NCBI GenBank assembly: GCA_013288825.1
Contig: JABDBC010000014.1
Coordinates: 1 to 43,878, forward strand
DNA length: 43,878 nucleotides
Direction of reading: 5' to 3'
DNA from: Chlamydiota bacterium
Lineage (GTDB): Bacteria; Chlamydiota; Chlamydiia; Chlamydiales; Parachlamydiaceae
Shown: piece after piece, positions 26,031 to 34,617 of the stretch
Position numbering within the stretch: the stretch's first letter is position 1
How the letters are laid out: each line of letters begins with the position of its first letter
Notes under the pieces: model-generated
The model's database searches: none
What the model saw: only the letters and a program-made list of their open reading frames with translations
What the model was told of the DNA's origin: nothing
Made by a program: the position numbers and the translations under genes

Positions 26031-27164
26031 TCAATCTAATCTCTTAGCGGTTTTGTAGGTTGTTAACGAGATGATGGTTGCGCCAAAAACAAACATATAA
26101 GCCCCATTAATGAAGATCAATTGCCAAATATTCCCTACTAAAAACAATGTTTGCAAGCTCGAAACGAAATACCGTGCAGGAATGAGATATGTAAATGCCC
26201 TGATCGGCGCAGGCATGCTCGAGATCTCAAAAAGAAACCCCGAAAGAATGAAAGCCGGCAAGAATGAGGCCACAATGGCTACTTGAGCTGCCACAAACTG
26301 ATTTCGAGCAATTGTCGAGATCAATAGTCCGATGCTCAACGACGATAACAAAAAAAGCGCTGACACTACAAGTAAAAGCAGAAGCGACCCACGTAATGGG
26401 ATGTGATAAAAAAATACCGCAACCGATGTGCACAGCAGCATCGAACACATTCCTAACACAAAATAAGGAACGAGTTTGCCAACCACAAGCTCTGTTACTG
26501 TCACTGGTGTTGCCATCAAGGCTTCCATCGTTCCCCTTTCCCACTCACGCGATACGACAAGGGCTGTCAATAAAGTCCCTATAAGCGTCATAATGATTGC
26601 TAAAGACCCAGGGATCAGAAAATTTCGACTTTCAAGCTCCTCATTATACCAATAACGGATTTCAGGATTGACTAGGGACAATGTGTTTTCATTATTGCTT
26701 ATCGCTTCCTGCTGCAGCCAATTCGTCCACGCCGCCTGTACATAATTTTGGACAAAATTGGCTGTATTGGGCTCGCTCCCATCTGCAATCACTTGTATGG
26801 GAGCAATCTGATCCTGCCTCCTACGAAACTCAGAAAAATAGGAAGGAACGACCACAATGCCACGAATTTCCCCTCTCATCATCTTGTCGGCAAGGTCTCG
26901 GCGATCTCGAACGATGGTCACCTCAAAATAGCGTGAATCGGTCAACGACTTCGCAAAACTCTGTGCGTCCGGAGCGGTATCCTCGAGCACAAGTCCTATT
27001 CTCAAATGATCCATATCGAGCGACACTCCAAATCCATAAAGAAAAAGAAGAATGATCGGAAGCAAAATGCTGATCGATATGCTGCTGGGATCGCGAATAA
27101 TCTGATAAAACTCTTTAATCAGGAGGGCCTTTAATCTTCTGAGACTGCTGTCTTTATTTGGCAT
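26031..27164 (-). CDS. ABC-2 type permease of drug efflux pump (YbhS-like)
   Basis: A 377-residue permease. The start at 27164 (MPNKDSSLRR) is preferred because GAGAG lies upstream at good distance and because it avoids a 35-base overlap with the ATPase gene; the frame is open to 27227. It has the same layout as its neighbour: a first membrane segment (ISILLPIILLFLYGFGVSLD), a periplasmic domain, and five C-terminal segments with SREWERGTMEALMATPVTV. It pairs with the downstream permease and the double ATPase. The substrate is unknown; related pumps export drugs and cationic compounds. Confidence 0.9.
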   Translation of the reverse strand: MPNKDSSLRRLKALLIKEFYQIIRDPSSISISILLPIILLFLYGFGVSLDMDHLRIGLVLEDTAPDAQSFAKSLTDSRYFEVTIVRDRRDLADKMMRGEIRGIVVVPSYFSEFRRRQDQIAPIQVIADGSEPNTANFVQNYVQAAWTNWLQQEAISNNENTLSLVNPEIRYWYNEELESRNFLIPGSLAIIMTLIGTLLTALVVSREWERGTMEALMATPVTVTELVVGKLVPYFVLGMCSMLLCTSVAVFFYHIPLRGSLLLLLVVSALFLLSSLSIGLLISTIARNQFVAAQVAIVASFLPAFILSGFLFEISSMPAPIRAFTYLIPARYFVSSLQTLFLVGNIWQLIFINGAYMFVFGATIISLTTYKTAKRLD

Positions 27165-27192
27165 AAAATACTCTCTATCTAAAGAGTCGCCC

Positions 27193-28923
27193 TTACGAGG
27201 CTTGCATAATGAGTCTGATAAAAGCATCTTCTAATGTGGGATTCGCAATCTCTGCTGTCTTCGCTTGCTCTTTCAAGGCATCCGGCGTATCCATCACAAT
27301 AATCTTGCTCCGATATATCAGCCCAATTCGATCGCAATACTCTGCTTCATCCATAAAATGGGTCGTCACCATAACAGTCACCCCTTTTTCAACAAGCCCG
27401 TTAATATGATTCCAAAATTCCCGTCTGGTAATCGGGTCCACACCAGACGTGGGTTCGTCAAGAAACAATACTTCCGGATGATGCATTACAGCACAAGCCA
27501 ATGCAAGACGCTGCTTATACCCCAATGGCAATAAACCTGCAGTGTTATCTAAATAATCTTTGAAGTCGAATACTTCTGTCATCTCCTTGATGGCATCTTG
27601 CCGAGCGCCTCCTGACAGACCGTACAACCCTGCAAATATAAAGAGATTCTGCCTGACGCTAAGATCTCCATACAATGAGAACTTCTGCGCCATGTAGCCA
27701 ATATGTGATCGGGCTTGCCCTGGGGCCTTCTGAAGGTCTACTCCTTCTACAAAAGCATTTCCAGAAGTGGGTGTAAGGAGCCCACACAGCATTTTGAATA
27801 TTGTCGATTTCCCTGCTCCATTCGGTCCAAGCAACCCAAAAATTTCCCCCTGCTTCACACTAAAGGTAATATTGTCAGCAGCTGTAAAAGTCCCAAATTT
27901 CTTTGTCAACCCGCACGACTGAATTACAGATTTATCACTATTCACTTCGGGAATTGATCTGGTCCTTTCAGCTAATAACGACAATCCACCGGGACCTCCC
28001 CCTAAAATATCGATAAAGGCATCTTCAAAACGGGGAGGAGTTTGGGCGAGATGCAAGGTCTTTGGCTCTTGCAAGGCGGCTAACTCACTCGATTGAAATA
28101 CTTTGTCTTTTGTGACGATGCGCACTGCACTTCCCTGAATGACCCCATCGATTACTCCTGGAGCATTCAGCACTTTTGAAAGTAATTTTCGACGGCTTCC
28201 AACGATGTTTGAGATGAGAAATGTTCTTCCTAATAACTTCTCGGTCAACTTTGAAGGTGGACCGTCATAGAGTAACTTTCCTTCATTTAGAAGCAATACT
28301 GAATCACAACGCTCTGTCTCATCCAAGTATGCTGTGCTCCATACCACAGAGATCCCCTCACCTAACAACTCCTTCACCATGCTCCACAACTCACGTCGAG
28401 AGATCGGATCGACCCCAACAGAAGGTTCGTCGAGCAAAAGGAGGGTTGGTTTACAGATCAAAGCGCAAGCGAGCCCCAATTTTTGTTTCATGCCTCCTGA
28501 AAGAGCTCCAGCAAGGCGATCTGTAAATCGCGTCAAGTCTGTAAAAGACAAAAGCTTTTCGAAAGTTTTTTTTCTTTCTTCTCCGATGACTCCACGCAGA
28601 TCTGCATAGAGATTGAGATTTTGTTGCACAGAAAGATCTTCATACAATCCAAACTTCTGGGGCATATATCCGATGATGGCATGAATGTCAGGCGCGTTTT
28701 GGATGGTATCAAAACCCGCAACTCTGACGCTGCCCTGTGTGGGCTTTAATAATCCTGCGATAAGTCGTATGAGGGTGGTTTTGCCAGCACCATCAGGACC
28801 AGCAATGCCCATGATTTTGCCTCGAGGGATTGCTGTGTTGATGTTGTCTAGAGCTGGAGCAGGGCTGTGTGGGAACACCTTCGACAGATTGTCCACCTGA
28901 ACAAGTGCTTGAACATCATCCAT
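27193..28923 (-). CDS. Double-NBD ABC ATPase (YbhF-like)
   Basis: A 576-residue protein with two nucleotide-binding domains. The start at 28923 (MDDVQALVQVDNLSK) replaces a longer frame whose first 43 codons come from an inverted repeat. NBD1 has Walker A GPDGAGKTTL, signature LSGGMKQK and Walker B LLLLDEPSVGVD. NBD2 has GPNGAGKSTI, a degenerate signature LPLGYKQR, and VLFLDEPTSGVD. One site may therefore be less active. Gene order MFP, ATPase, two permeases equals ybhGFSR. A 436-base gap filled by a palindrome separates it from the MFP gene, so an internal promoter or read-through is needed. Confidence 0.92.
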   Translation of the reverse strand: MDDVQALVQVDNLSKVFPHSPAPALDNINTAIPRGKIMGIAGPDGAGKTTLIRLIAGLLKPTQGSVRVAGFDTIQNAPDIHAIIGYMPQKFGLYEDLSVQQNLNLYADLRGVIGEERKKTFEKLLSFTDLTRFTDRLAGALSGGMKQKLGLACALICKPTLLLLDEPSVGVDPISRRELWSMVKELLGEGISVVWSTAYLDETERCDSVLLLNEGKLLYDGPPSKLTEKLLGRTFLISNIVGSRRKLLSKVLNAPGVIDGVIQGSAVRIVTKDKVFQSSELAALQEPKTLHLAQTPPRFEDAFIDILGGGPGGLSLLAERTRSIPEVNSDKSVIQSCGLTKKFGTFTAADNITFSVKQGEIFGLLGPNGAGKSTIFKMLCGLLTPTSGNAFVEGVDLQKAPGQARSHIGYMAQKFSLYGDLSVRQNLFIFAGLYGLSGGARQDAIKEMTEVFDFKDYLDNTAGLLPLGYKQRLALACAVMHHPEVLFLDEPTSGVDPITRREFWNHINGLVEKGVTVMVTTHFMDEAEYCDRIGLIYRSKIIVMDTPDALKEQAKTAEIANPTLEDAFIRLIMQAS

Positions 28924-28950
28924 AGATATTACCACAACGGTATAAAAAAA

Positions 28951-29350
28951 TTTACCACAGAGCACACAGAGTGGAGCAAGAGGAATGCAAGTAGAAGTAG
29001 AAAAGTAACAGGATATGGAGGATCGCAAGCGGCAGGATAGGAAGGATGGCAAGCATCAACTTGATATGAAAAAGAAATTCCAATGAGAAATGGAAAGCGA
29101 AGTGTCGGAAAGAAAATAAAGGAATCTTTAAACGTTTAACATCCTTTCGGTCCTTTATTTTCTTTCCGACACTTTGCTTTCCATTTCTCAGGGGATCTTC
29201 CTAGATTGCTTGCAATCTGGGAAAATTAAAGGTATCTCCCCATATCCTTCTTATCCTGCCGCTTGCGATCCTGCATATCCTGTTACTTTTCTACTTCTGC
29301 CTACACCTCTCCTGGCTCTACTCTGTGTGCTCTGTGATCTCTGTGGTAAA
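28951..29350. repeat. Family E palindrome (400 bp)
   Basis: The outer arms begin with TTTACCACAGAGCACACAGAG and end with its complement; they continue for about 90 bases (including AAGTAACAGGATATG-type sequence) on each side. The core is a 40-base, nearly perfect hairpin, 29084-29123 against 29151-29190 (TGAGAAATGGAAAGC). The element fills the space between the ATPase and MFP genes, inside what would otherwise be one operon. Confidence 0.9.
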
Positions 29351-29359
29351 AATCTTCTT

Positions 29360-30214
29360 TCATGACTGTTGCTTTTTTTGTTTTTTGAGGCGCACTGTGA
29401 CAGGCATGCCTTGCTTCAAACGTCGATCTGGATTATCTGCAATAACACGCAAACGATACACCAAATCTGTCCGCAATTGCGTCGTCTGCACTGTCTTTGG
29501 CGTAAATTCCGACACCGGAGATATAAACCCAATTTGCCCCTTGTACACTATTCCACCAGGTGTATCGGTGAAAATTTCTGCCTCCATTCCTGGATAAATT
29601 ACCCCTAAGTCTTCCTCCGATACAAATGCCCTTATCCACACTGGCGATAAAAGCGATAACGTATAAACAGGATCCCCCTCTCTTACAACAGAACCAGGCT
29701 CCCTAATGCGAGTCAAAATCGTTCCCTCGGCAGGAGCATAAACCTTAGTATCAGAAAGATTGGTCTTAGAGACTCCCAAAGCAGCTTCAGACTGCTGTAA
29801 ACTAGCCTGTAGCGAAGAATAATTAGCTGATGCATTTTCATAATCTTCTTGCGAAATGCTTCCATCATTGGCCGCACTTAACTCACGCCGTCGCGCCAAC
29901 ACTTTTTCGGCATAAGTCAAATTGGCTTTTATCGAATCTAAATTCCCTTGCGCCTGATTCACAAGATCGAAATAGGGCTGATTGTCAAGCTCCGCAAGAA
30001 GAGTCCCAGGAGAAATCAAATCCCCTTCTTGATAAGGCATGGCGACCACACGGCCGCTCACGCGAAAGCCTAAATCGACTTGTCTTACATCGACATTGCC
30101 ATAAAGGGTAAGGAAATCACTTTGGAGGTGTTGTTTTTGGAATCGCGAATACACCAGCACAGCAACAGCTGCAAAGACGATTAAGAATATGATAATAAAC
30201 TTTCGACCCATCAT
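29360..30214 (-). CDS. HlyD-family membrane fusion protein (YbhG-like)
   Basis: A 284-residue periplasmic adaptor anchored by an N-terminal membrane segment (FIIIFLIVFAAVAVLVYSRF). It has the lipoyl-like half motifs GRVVAMPYQEGDLISPGTLL and KVYAPAEGTILTRI, a helical hairpin between them (about 75-145), and a beta-barrel region with VWIRAFVSEEDLGVIYPG. It bridges the ABC-2 permeases and the outer-membrane factor at 22937. Its start shares one base with the metQ stop codon; a second ATG is three bases later. The hairpin is shorter than in RND adaptors, as usual for the ABC type. Confidence 0.92.
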   Translation of the reverse strand: MMGRKFIIIFLIVFAAVAVLVYSRFQKQHLQSDFLTLYGNVDVRQVDLGFRVSGRVVAMPYQEGDLISPGTLLAELDNQPYFDLVNQAQGNLDSIKANLTYAEKVLARRRELSAANDGSISQEDYENASANYSSLQASLQQSEAALGVSKTNLSDTKVYAPAEGTILTRIREPGSVVREGDPVYTLSLLSPVWIRAFVSEEDLGVIYPGMEAEIFTDTPGGIVYKGQIGFISPVSEFTPKTVQTTQLRTDLVYRLRVIADNPDRRLKQGMPVTVRLKKQKKQQS

Positions 30215-31026
30215 TACCCCTGCGGATTGCTAGCCATAACGGGTAAAACAGATCCTTTATATTTCTCCAATATAAATTGCCTCATCTTTTCCGAAGTCAT
30301 CGCTTTTTTCAAAGCCTCAATGTCAGGACGATCAGCCTCACCTGCTCTTATTGCAATGACATTCACATAAGGTGAATCGTCCGCTTCTAGTATAAGGGCG
30401 TCTTTTTGTGGCATAAGATTGGCCTGCAGGGCATAATTTGTATTGATTGCAACAGCATCGACATCCTCCAACACGCGTGGGAGCATCGCTGCATCCACTT
30501 CCAAAAAGCGAAGATGTTTCGGATTCGAGCTAATATTGAGCACTGTAGCTTGCAAATTATTGGAATCCTTTAATTGGATTAGGCCTGCTTTCTGCAGCAG
30601 CAGCAGAGCCCTCGCTTCATTCGTAGGATCATTGGGAATGGCAACTCTGGCATTTCGCTTTATTTCCGATAGCGACTTCACTTTCGTCGAATAAATCCCC
30701 ATCGGTTCAATCTCAACTTTGGCCAAAATTTCGATCGGATAATGAAATTGTTTGATCTGCTCTTTTAAAAAAGGGGTGTGCTGGAAAAAATTGGCATCGA
30801 TTTCATGGTCAGCAAGAGCTCGATTAGGGATATTATAGTCTTCTGCAATGATCACAACCAGATCAATCCCCTGATCTCTAAGATCAGGCTTAATAAATTC
30901 TAGCATTTGAGCATGTGGAACAGCACTTGCAGATACTTTTAAAGCATTCTTTTGCTCAGAGGAACACCCTGAGAGAACTAACAATGTGCAAATGACAACA
31001 ACAATTGAAAAGAATTTAGGAATCAT
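30214..31026 (-). CDS. metQ: Methionine-binding lipoprotein MetQ (NlpA family)
   Basis: A 270-residue substrate-binding lipoprotein. Signal and lipobox are clear (ICTLLVLSGC). Family motifs: ISASAVPHAQMLEF-like opening (KVSASAVPHAQMLEFIKP), DANFFQHTPFL, VAIPNDPTNEARALLLLQ, and VNVIAIRAG. It captures methionine in the periplasm and delivers it to MetNI. It overlaps metI by 11 bases and touches the MFP gene, so metNIQ and the efflux adaptor are likely on one transcript. Confidence 0.93.
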   Translation of the reverse strand: MIPKFFSIVVVICTLLVLSGCSSEQKNALKVSASAVPHAQMLEFIKPDLRDQGIDLVVIIAEDYNIPNRALADHEIDANFFQHTPFLKEQIKQFHYPIEILAKVEIEPMGIYSTKVKSLSEIKRNARVAIPNDPTNEARALLLLQKAGLIQLKDSNNLQATVLNISSNPKHLRFLEVDAAMLPRVLEDVDAVAINTNYALQANLMPQKDALILEADDSPYVNVIAIRAGEADRPDIEALKKAMTSEKMRQFILEKYKGSVLPVMASNPQG

Positions 31027-31705
31027 CGGAGACTCTGCCTCGCAATTTATTTATCCGCTTGACGGTATAGCTTCCAAGCCATTGGACAGCCTGAACCAAG
31101 AAAATAAGAAGAAGAATTGTTACAACCATAATAAACGTATTAAACCTGTTATAGCCATATTGTATCGCCACTTGCCCCAAACCGCCGCCGCCGATTAACC
31201 CCGCCATCGCACTATATCCAATCAAGTTAATCACCGTCAATGTAACCGCTGAAACAATTGATGGCAATGCTTCTGGTAACAAAACTTTTGAAACAATTTG
31301 CCATGTGCTCGAACCCATGACCGTAACGGCCTCGATAATATTGCGATCGACTTCTTTCAGACTCGTTTCAATCAATCTTGCGACAAATGGTGCAGCAGCA
31401 ATGGTCAATGGGACGATGGTGGCTGTAGTCCCTAAACTCGTCCCTACAATCGCACGAGTGACAGGAATCAATGCAACCATCAAAATAGCAAATGGAAATG
31501 AACGCCCTATGTTGACAATTGCTTCCAAAGTTTTGTAAACAAACGGCTGCTCTTTTATGTGGCCTTTATCGGTAATTGTTAATATTACCCCAAGGGGAAG
31601 CCCGATGCAAACAGCAAAAAATGCCGACACAAAAACCATGTATAAAGTATTCCACAACTGAAGCGGCAACAACTGCCAAGCTAGCTGAATATTTTCAGAA
31701 TCCAT
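31016..31705 (-). CDS. metI: Methionine ABC transporter permease MetI
   Basis: A 229-residue permease with five membrane segments. It has the BPD_transp_1 EAA region (VTVMGSSTWQIVSKVLLPEA) and the family-typical segment YSAMAGLIGGGGLGQVAIQY. It overlaps metN and metQ by 11 bases each, which indicates translational coupling of the three genes. Confidence 0.95.
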   Translation of the reverse strand: MDSENIQLAWQLLPLQLWNTLYMVFVSAFFAVCIGLPLGVILTITDKGHIKEQPFVYKTLEAIVNIGRSFPFAILMVALIPVTRAIVGTSLGTTATIVPLTIAAAPFVARLIETSLKEVDRNIIEAVTVMGSSTWQIVSKVLLPEALPSIVSAVTLTVINLIGYSAMAGLIGGGGLGQVAIQYGYNRFNTFIMVVTILLLIFLVQAVQWLGSYTVKRINKLRGRVSDDS

Positions 31706-32711
31706 TCTCTATGACCTCATAATGCACTGAATGTTTCTGCAAAAATTGCAACGCACTTGCAATCCCCGCTGGATCCCCTCGCAGCTCCACAATCAATGTC
31801 CCAACACTCTCTGTTTGTAATCGATCGATCCATCCGAGCAAGATGTTTGTGTTAACGTCAAATTTCCTCACAATCTCAGACATAAGCGGTTCTGTCGCTG
31901 CATTGCCGGTAAATGTGAGTCGCAATAACTTCCGGTCCGGAGAAGCGGGCTTCAAAAATTCAGCAGGGATTTCATGCGTCGCTGTTTGTAATAGACTTTT
32001 GGTGACAGCATGTTGTGGATTGGAAAAAACTTCGATAATATTTCCGCGCTCAACAATTGTCCCTTTGTCAATAACGGCCACTTTATTGCAGATTTGTTTT
32101 ATGACAGCCATTTCATGGGTAATGAGAACGATGGTAACCCCTAATTTGATGTTAATGCTTCTCAGTAGTGCAAGGATCTCCTTTGTGGTCTTAGGATCTA
32201 ATGCCGATGTGGCTTCGTCGCAGAATAATACCTCTGGATGATTTGCCAAGGCACGAGCAATCCCTACACGCTGCTTTTCTCCTCCACTCAATTGCAGGGG
32301 ATAGGAGTCAATTTTATCTCGCAGACCGACGAGGCTGAGAAGCTCTTCGACCCGTGTGGATTGCTTTTCTGGGGCAATGCCAGCAATTTCTAAAGGGTAA
32401 GCAACATTGCCACCCACTGTTCGAGAATTCAACAAATTAAAGTGTTGGAAAATCATTCCAATGCTTCTGCGAAAAGCCCGAAGATGATCGTAGTGCATTT
32501 GGGAAATGTCTTGATCATGAAAGAGGATCCGACCTGAAGAGATGGGTACAAGGCCAGCCAGAGCACGAATGAGGGTGGATTTCCCTGCACCGCTTAAACC
32601 GATGATGCCATAGACATCCCCCTTTTCAACTATGAGAGATAGATTTTGGAGGGCATAGATGGTGGTGTCGCGCTGTGCGTAGTTTTTTGATATGTTTTCA
32701 ACGTGGATCAT
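31695..32711 (-). CDS. metN: Methionine ABC transporter ATPase MetN
   Basis: A 338-residue ATPase: Walker A GLSGAGKSTL, Q-loop IGMIFQHFNLL, signature LSGGEKQRVGIARAL, Walker B VLFCDEATSALD and the switch LITHEM. The C-terminal 75 residues form a NIL domain (TEPLMSEIVRKFDVNTNIL), which in MetN binds methionine and inhibits transport when the cell is replete. First gene of the operon; the 86-base gap to the divergent Inc-like gene holds its promoter. Obligate intracellular life makes methionine import plausible. Confidence 0.95.
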   Translation of the reverse strand: MIHVENISKNYAQRDTTIYALQNLSLIVEKGDVYGIIGLSGAGKSTLIRALAGLVPISSGRILFHDQDISQMHYDHLRAFRRSIGMIFQHFNLLNSRTVGGNVAYPLEIAGIAPEKQSTRVEELLSLVGLRDKIDSYPLQLSGGEKQRVGIARALANHPEVLFCDEATSALDPKTTKEILALLRSINIKLGVTIVLITHEMAVIKQICNKVAVIDKGTIVERGNIIEVFSNPQHAVTKSLLQTATHEIPAEFLKPASPDRKLLRLTFTGNAATEPLMSEIVRKFDVNTNILLGWIDRLQTESVGTLIVELRGDPAGIASALQFLQKHSVHYEVIENGF

Positions 32712-32797
32712 TCCGAAAATATACCTATACTTAAAAAAGATTTCTAGGTAAAATTTACATTGAAATCAATAATAATTCAATTTTATAGAGGTTTTAT

Positions 32798-33319
32798 ATG
32801 CCAGGAGTAAAACAGTATCTAGTAGGTGCCGCTGCAGATGTAGTGAATAGCCTTATAGATTATGGCATGAAAACCGAAGCTGGAAAAGAGCTCACGTCTG
32901 CAGGGTTAAAAGAAATTCCAGAATACAAAAATCAACAAACCCTATTTAGGCGCACTGCAATACAAGGTCAACAATTTGCTACCGCCCTTGTAGTGGCATC
33001 AGTTTTTTTTGCTATTATTGCTCTTGGTTGTTTCTGTGGTGGCGGAGTTGCCATCATTTTTGGAGTCTTGTCTCTAATAGTAAGTGCTGCAGCGTTCTAC
33101 TTTGGCAGAAACACAAGCATCATTAATAGTAATCTGCTCAAAATGGTAGATTCTTTGCATGAATATTATAAAAGCGATGTACTAGCCGGTGGTCTAACAA
33201 TTGATAGGATAAAGTTTAACAAAGCACTTATGACGGGAACATTTGAATTTCATTGGGCTGCAGCCAAGCTCGATGCAATGGCAGCTGGAGCAAGAATTGA
33301 AAAAGGTAGGTTTGTTTGA
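32798..33319 (+). CDS. Putative inclusion membrane (Inc-like) protein
   Basis: A 173-residue protein with a single bilobed hydrophobic region at about 61-104: two adjacent membrane segments (ATALVVASVFFAIIALGCF and VAIIFGVLSLIVSAAAFYF) joined by a glycine-rich turn. That spacing is the hallmark of chlamydial Inc proteins, type III effectors inserted in the vacuole membrane with both ends facing the host cytosol. No signal peptide. AGAGG precedes the ATG. There is no primary-sequence family that I recognise, so the call rests on hydropathy. Confidence 0.55.
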   Translation: MPGVKQYLVGAAADVVNSLIDYGMKTEAGKELTSAGLKEIPEYKNQQTLFRRTAIQGQQFATALVVASVFFAIIALGCFCGGGVAIIFGVLSLIVSAAAFYFGRNTSIINSNLLKMVDSLHEYYKSDVLAGGLTIDRIKFNKALMTGTFEFHWAAAKLDAMAAGARIEKGRFV

Positions 33320-33320
33320 A

Positions 33321-33526
33321 TCGTGGACGATAGTGGACCATTATGACGTAATTGCGAAGTGCCCTCCAGGCCAACGGCCTGACGCATAAAAGCCTAGGGC
33401 ACCGCCCTAGGTGAGATGTATACATATGTTTCAGGCTGAAGGCCTGACGTATAGCCATACGTCAGGCCGTTGGCCTGAGGAGGGGCACCTCTGCAATTGC
33501 CTCCTACGGCCATTACCGTCCATGAT
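33321..33526. repeat. Inverted repeat, family C (copy 1, partly deleted)
   Basis: Outer arms (about 33324-33382 and 33460-33523) are complementary, with CAGGCCAACGGCCTGAC and its complement. The hairpin CCTAGGGCACCGCCCTAGG is present once only, on the left; the second family copy at 41402-41646 has it on both sides. This suggests loss of an internal segment here. It follows the Inc-like gene stop immediately. Confidence 0.85.
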
Positions 33527-33554
33527 TTGCACAAGCTGATCGCAGAACCTCCTC

Positions 33555-33701
33555 CTATGGAAGATCCACTGGAGTGCCACGATCATCGATGAAATGTTCG
33601 CTCTTATGCATTTTTTTCTCGTGTTTTTTTGCTCTTCGTTCTTTTAGAGTCATAGATGGTTTCTTTCTCTCATCTTTCCGATGTTTTGATTCCTTAGCCA
33701 T
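33555..33701 (-). CDS. Small, highly basic protein (48 aa)
   Basis: An open frame of 48 codons from ATG 33701 to the stop at 33555, absent from simple length-filtered lists. It opens MAKESKHRKDERKKPSMTL and continues KERRAKKHEKK, ending HFIDDRGTPVDLP. A strong ribosome site (AAGGGGGA) lies five bases before the ATG, which supports real translation. More than a third of residues are Lys, Arg or His, with an acidic, proline-containing tail. I do not recognise a family; nucleic-acid or ribosome association is a guess from charge. It lies between two Inc-like loci. Confidence 0.55.
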   Translation of the reverse strand: MAKESKHRKDERKKPSMTLKERRAKKHEKKMHKSEHFIDDRGTPVDLP

Positions 33702-33719
33702 ATATCCCCCTTTTTAACC

Positions 33720-33743
33720 GCTGTGTGTATTCACAGCTTTTTT
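33720..33743 (+). terminator. Rho-independent terminator candidate
   Basis: Perfect six-base stem GCTGTG (33720-33725) and CACAGC (33732-33737), six-base loop, then six T (33738-33743). On the reverse strand it would fall in the leader of the 48-aa gene. It would stop forward transcripts from the Inc-like gene. Confidence 0.55.
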
Positions 33744-33767
33744 ACTTACTCTTATAATTAATAAATA

Positions 33768-33787
33768 ACATTTATTTAAATAAATGT
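33768..33787. promoter_or_regulatory. Perfect 20-base AT palindrome
   Basis: ACATTTATTTAAATAAATGT is a perfect palindrome between the small basic gene and the Inc-like tandem array. It could be an operator or a weak hairpin; nothing around it decides. Confidence 0.35.
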
Positions 33788-33857
33788 CAAAAATAGTAAA
33801 TAAAAACAAACTAAACTGCATAGAAATAGAAATAACATGAATTAGTTATTTGAATCG

Positions 33858-34607
33858 TTATAACTGTTCTATGAATTGATTTGCCACAACTTGCACAGTA
33901 AGGATATTTCTGTCGTTTGCTTCGAGCTCAGCTATGTGTTGTAAGGTAAGGGTTACTGGCAGATAGGAGGGGGTGTTAGGGAAGAATCGCATCTCATCCT
34001 GGTAATTAGGAACTATAGTTATCTTCAATTCGCCACCATATTGAGCTTTTAATAATAGTTTTTCCTGTTTTGTAAAATTATCTGAGGAAACAAAAATATC
34101 ATCAATTGCCTCATCTTCATCAGCATCTACCACAGCACTATACGCCGCTTCAACCAATTTTACTGTCACTTTGTTTATTACTGATTGCAGGACCGTAGAA
34201 TCATAATGAATACCTACCTTAATCCAATTTGCTAATTCTTGATACAGTTTCCTGCTGAGCAATGAATGATCTTTTGGTGCAAAAATCATTGAGAAAATAG
34301 AATCTATTACACAGTAACAACCTTCAAAAGGGGATTTCAAGACCCAAAATAGTGCTTTTGCTGAATATATTGCACAATCTTTTGCATCTTTTAACATTTT
34401 GGGATCAAAGATTGCCCCCACAAGATTGATTATTAAGAAGACAAGACTTTCTACTAAGAACGCAACGGCTTTTACCACTGGAGCAAGTCCATCAATGGCA
34501 CCGCAAACAAAAAACAACCCACGTCCGACATTGGGATTTTTTTCAAAAAAACCATACATGTTTGCATGTTGTTGTTCTAAGAATAGCACCGCATGTCCTG
34601 GCCTCAT
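33858..34607 (-). CDS. Inc-like tandem paralog 3
   Basis: A 249-residue protein. The start at 34607 (MRPGHAVLFLEQQHANMYGF) aligns with the starts of the two upstream paralogs; the frame is open to 34658 but that would overlap the previous gene by 41 bases. It shares the opening block and the hydrophobic region (GRGLFFVCGAIDGLAPVVKA, then VESLVFLIINLVGAIFDPKM), which forms two close membrane lobes. A second hydrophobic patch follows near 85-115. The C-terminal half is unrelated to the paralogs. Vacuole-membrane effector is inferred from hydropathy. Eleven bases separate it from the upstream gene. Confidence 0.6.
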   Translation of the reverse strand: MRPGHAVLFLEQQHANMYGFFEKNPNVGRGLFFVCGAIDGLAPVVKAVAFLVESLVFLIINLVGAIFDPKMLKDAKDCAIYSAKALFWVLKSPFEGCYCVIDSIFSMIFAPKDHSLLSRKLYQELANWIKVGIHYDSTVLQSVINKVTVKLVEAAYSAVVDADEDEAIDDIFVSSDNFTKQEKLLLKAQYGGELKITIVPNYQDEMRFFPNTPSYLPVTLTLQHIAELEANDRNILTVQVVANQFIEQL

Positions 34608-34617
34608 TTTATTTCCC

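Noticed and set aside
28924-29052. 43-codon extension of the ABC ATPase
   Set aside because: It reads through the CACAGAG repeat and gives a Cys/Ser-rich segment not found in ABC ATPases.
32763-32792. TTGAAA-17-TTATAG promoter for the Inc-like gene
   Set aside because: The -10 box would overlap the ribosome site, so a transcript starting there would lack it.
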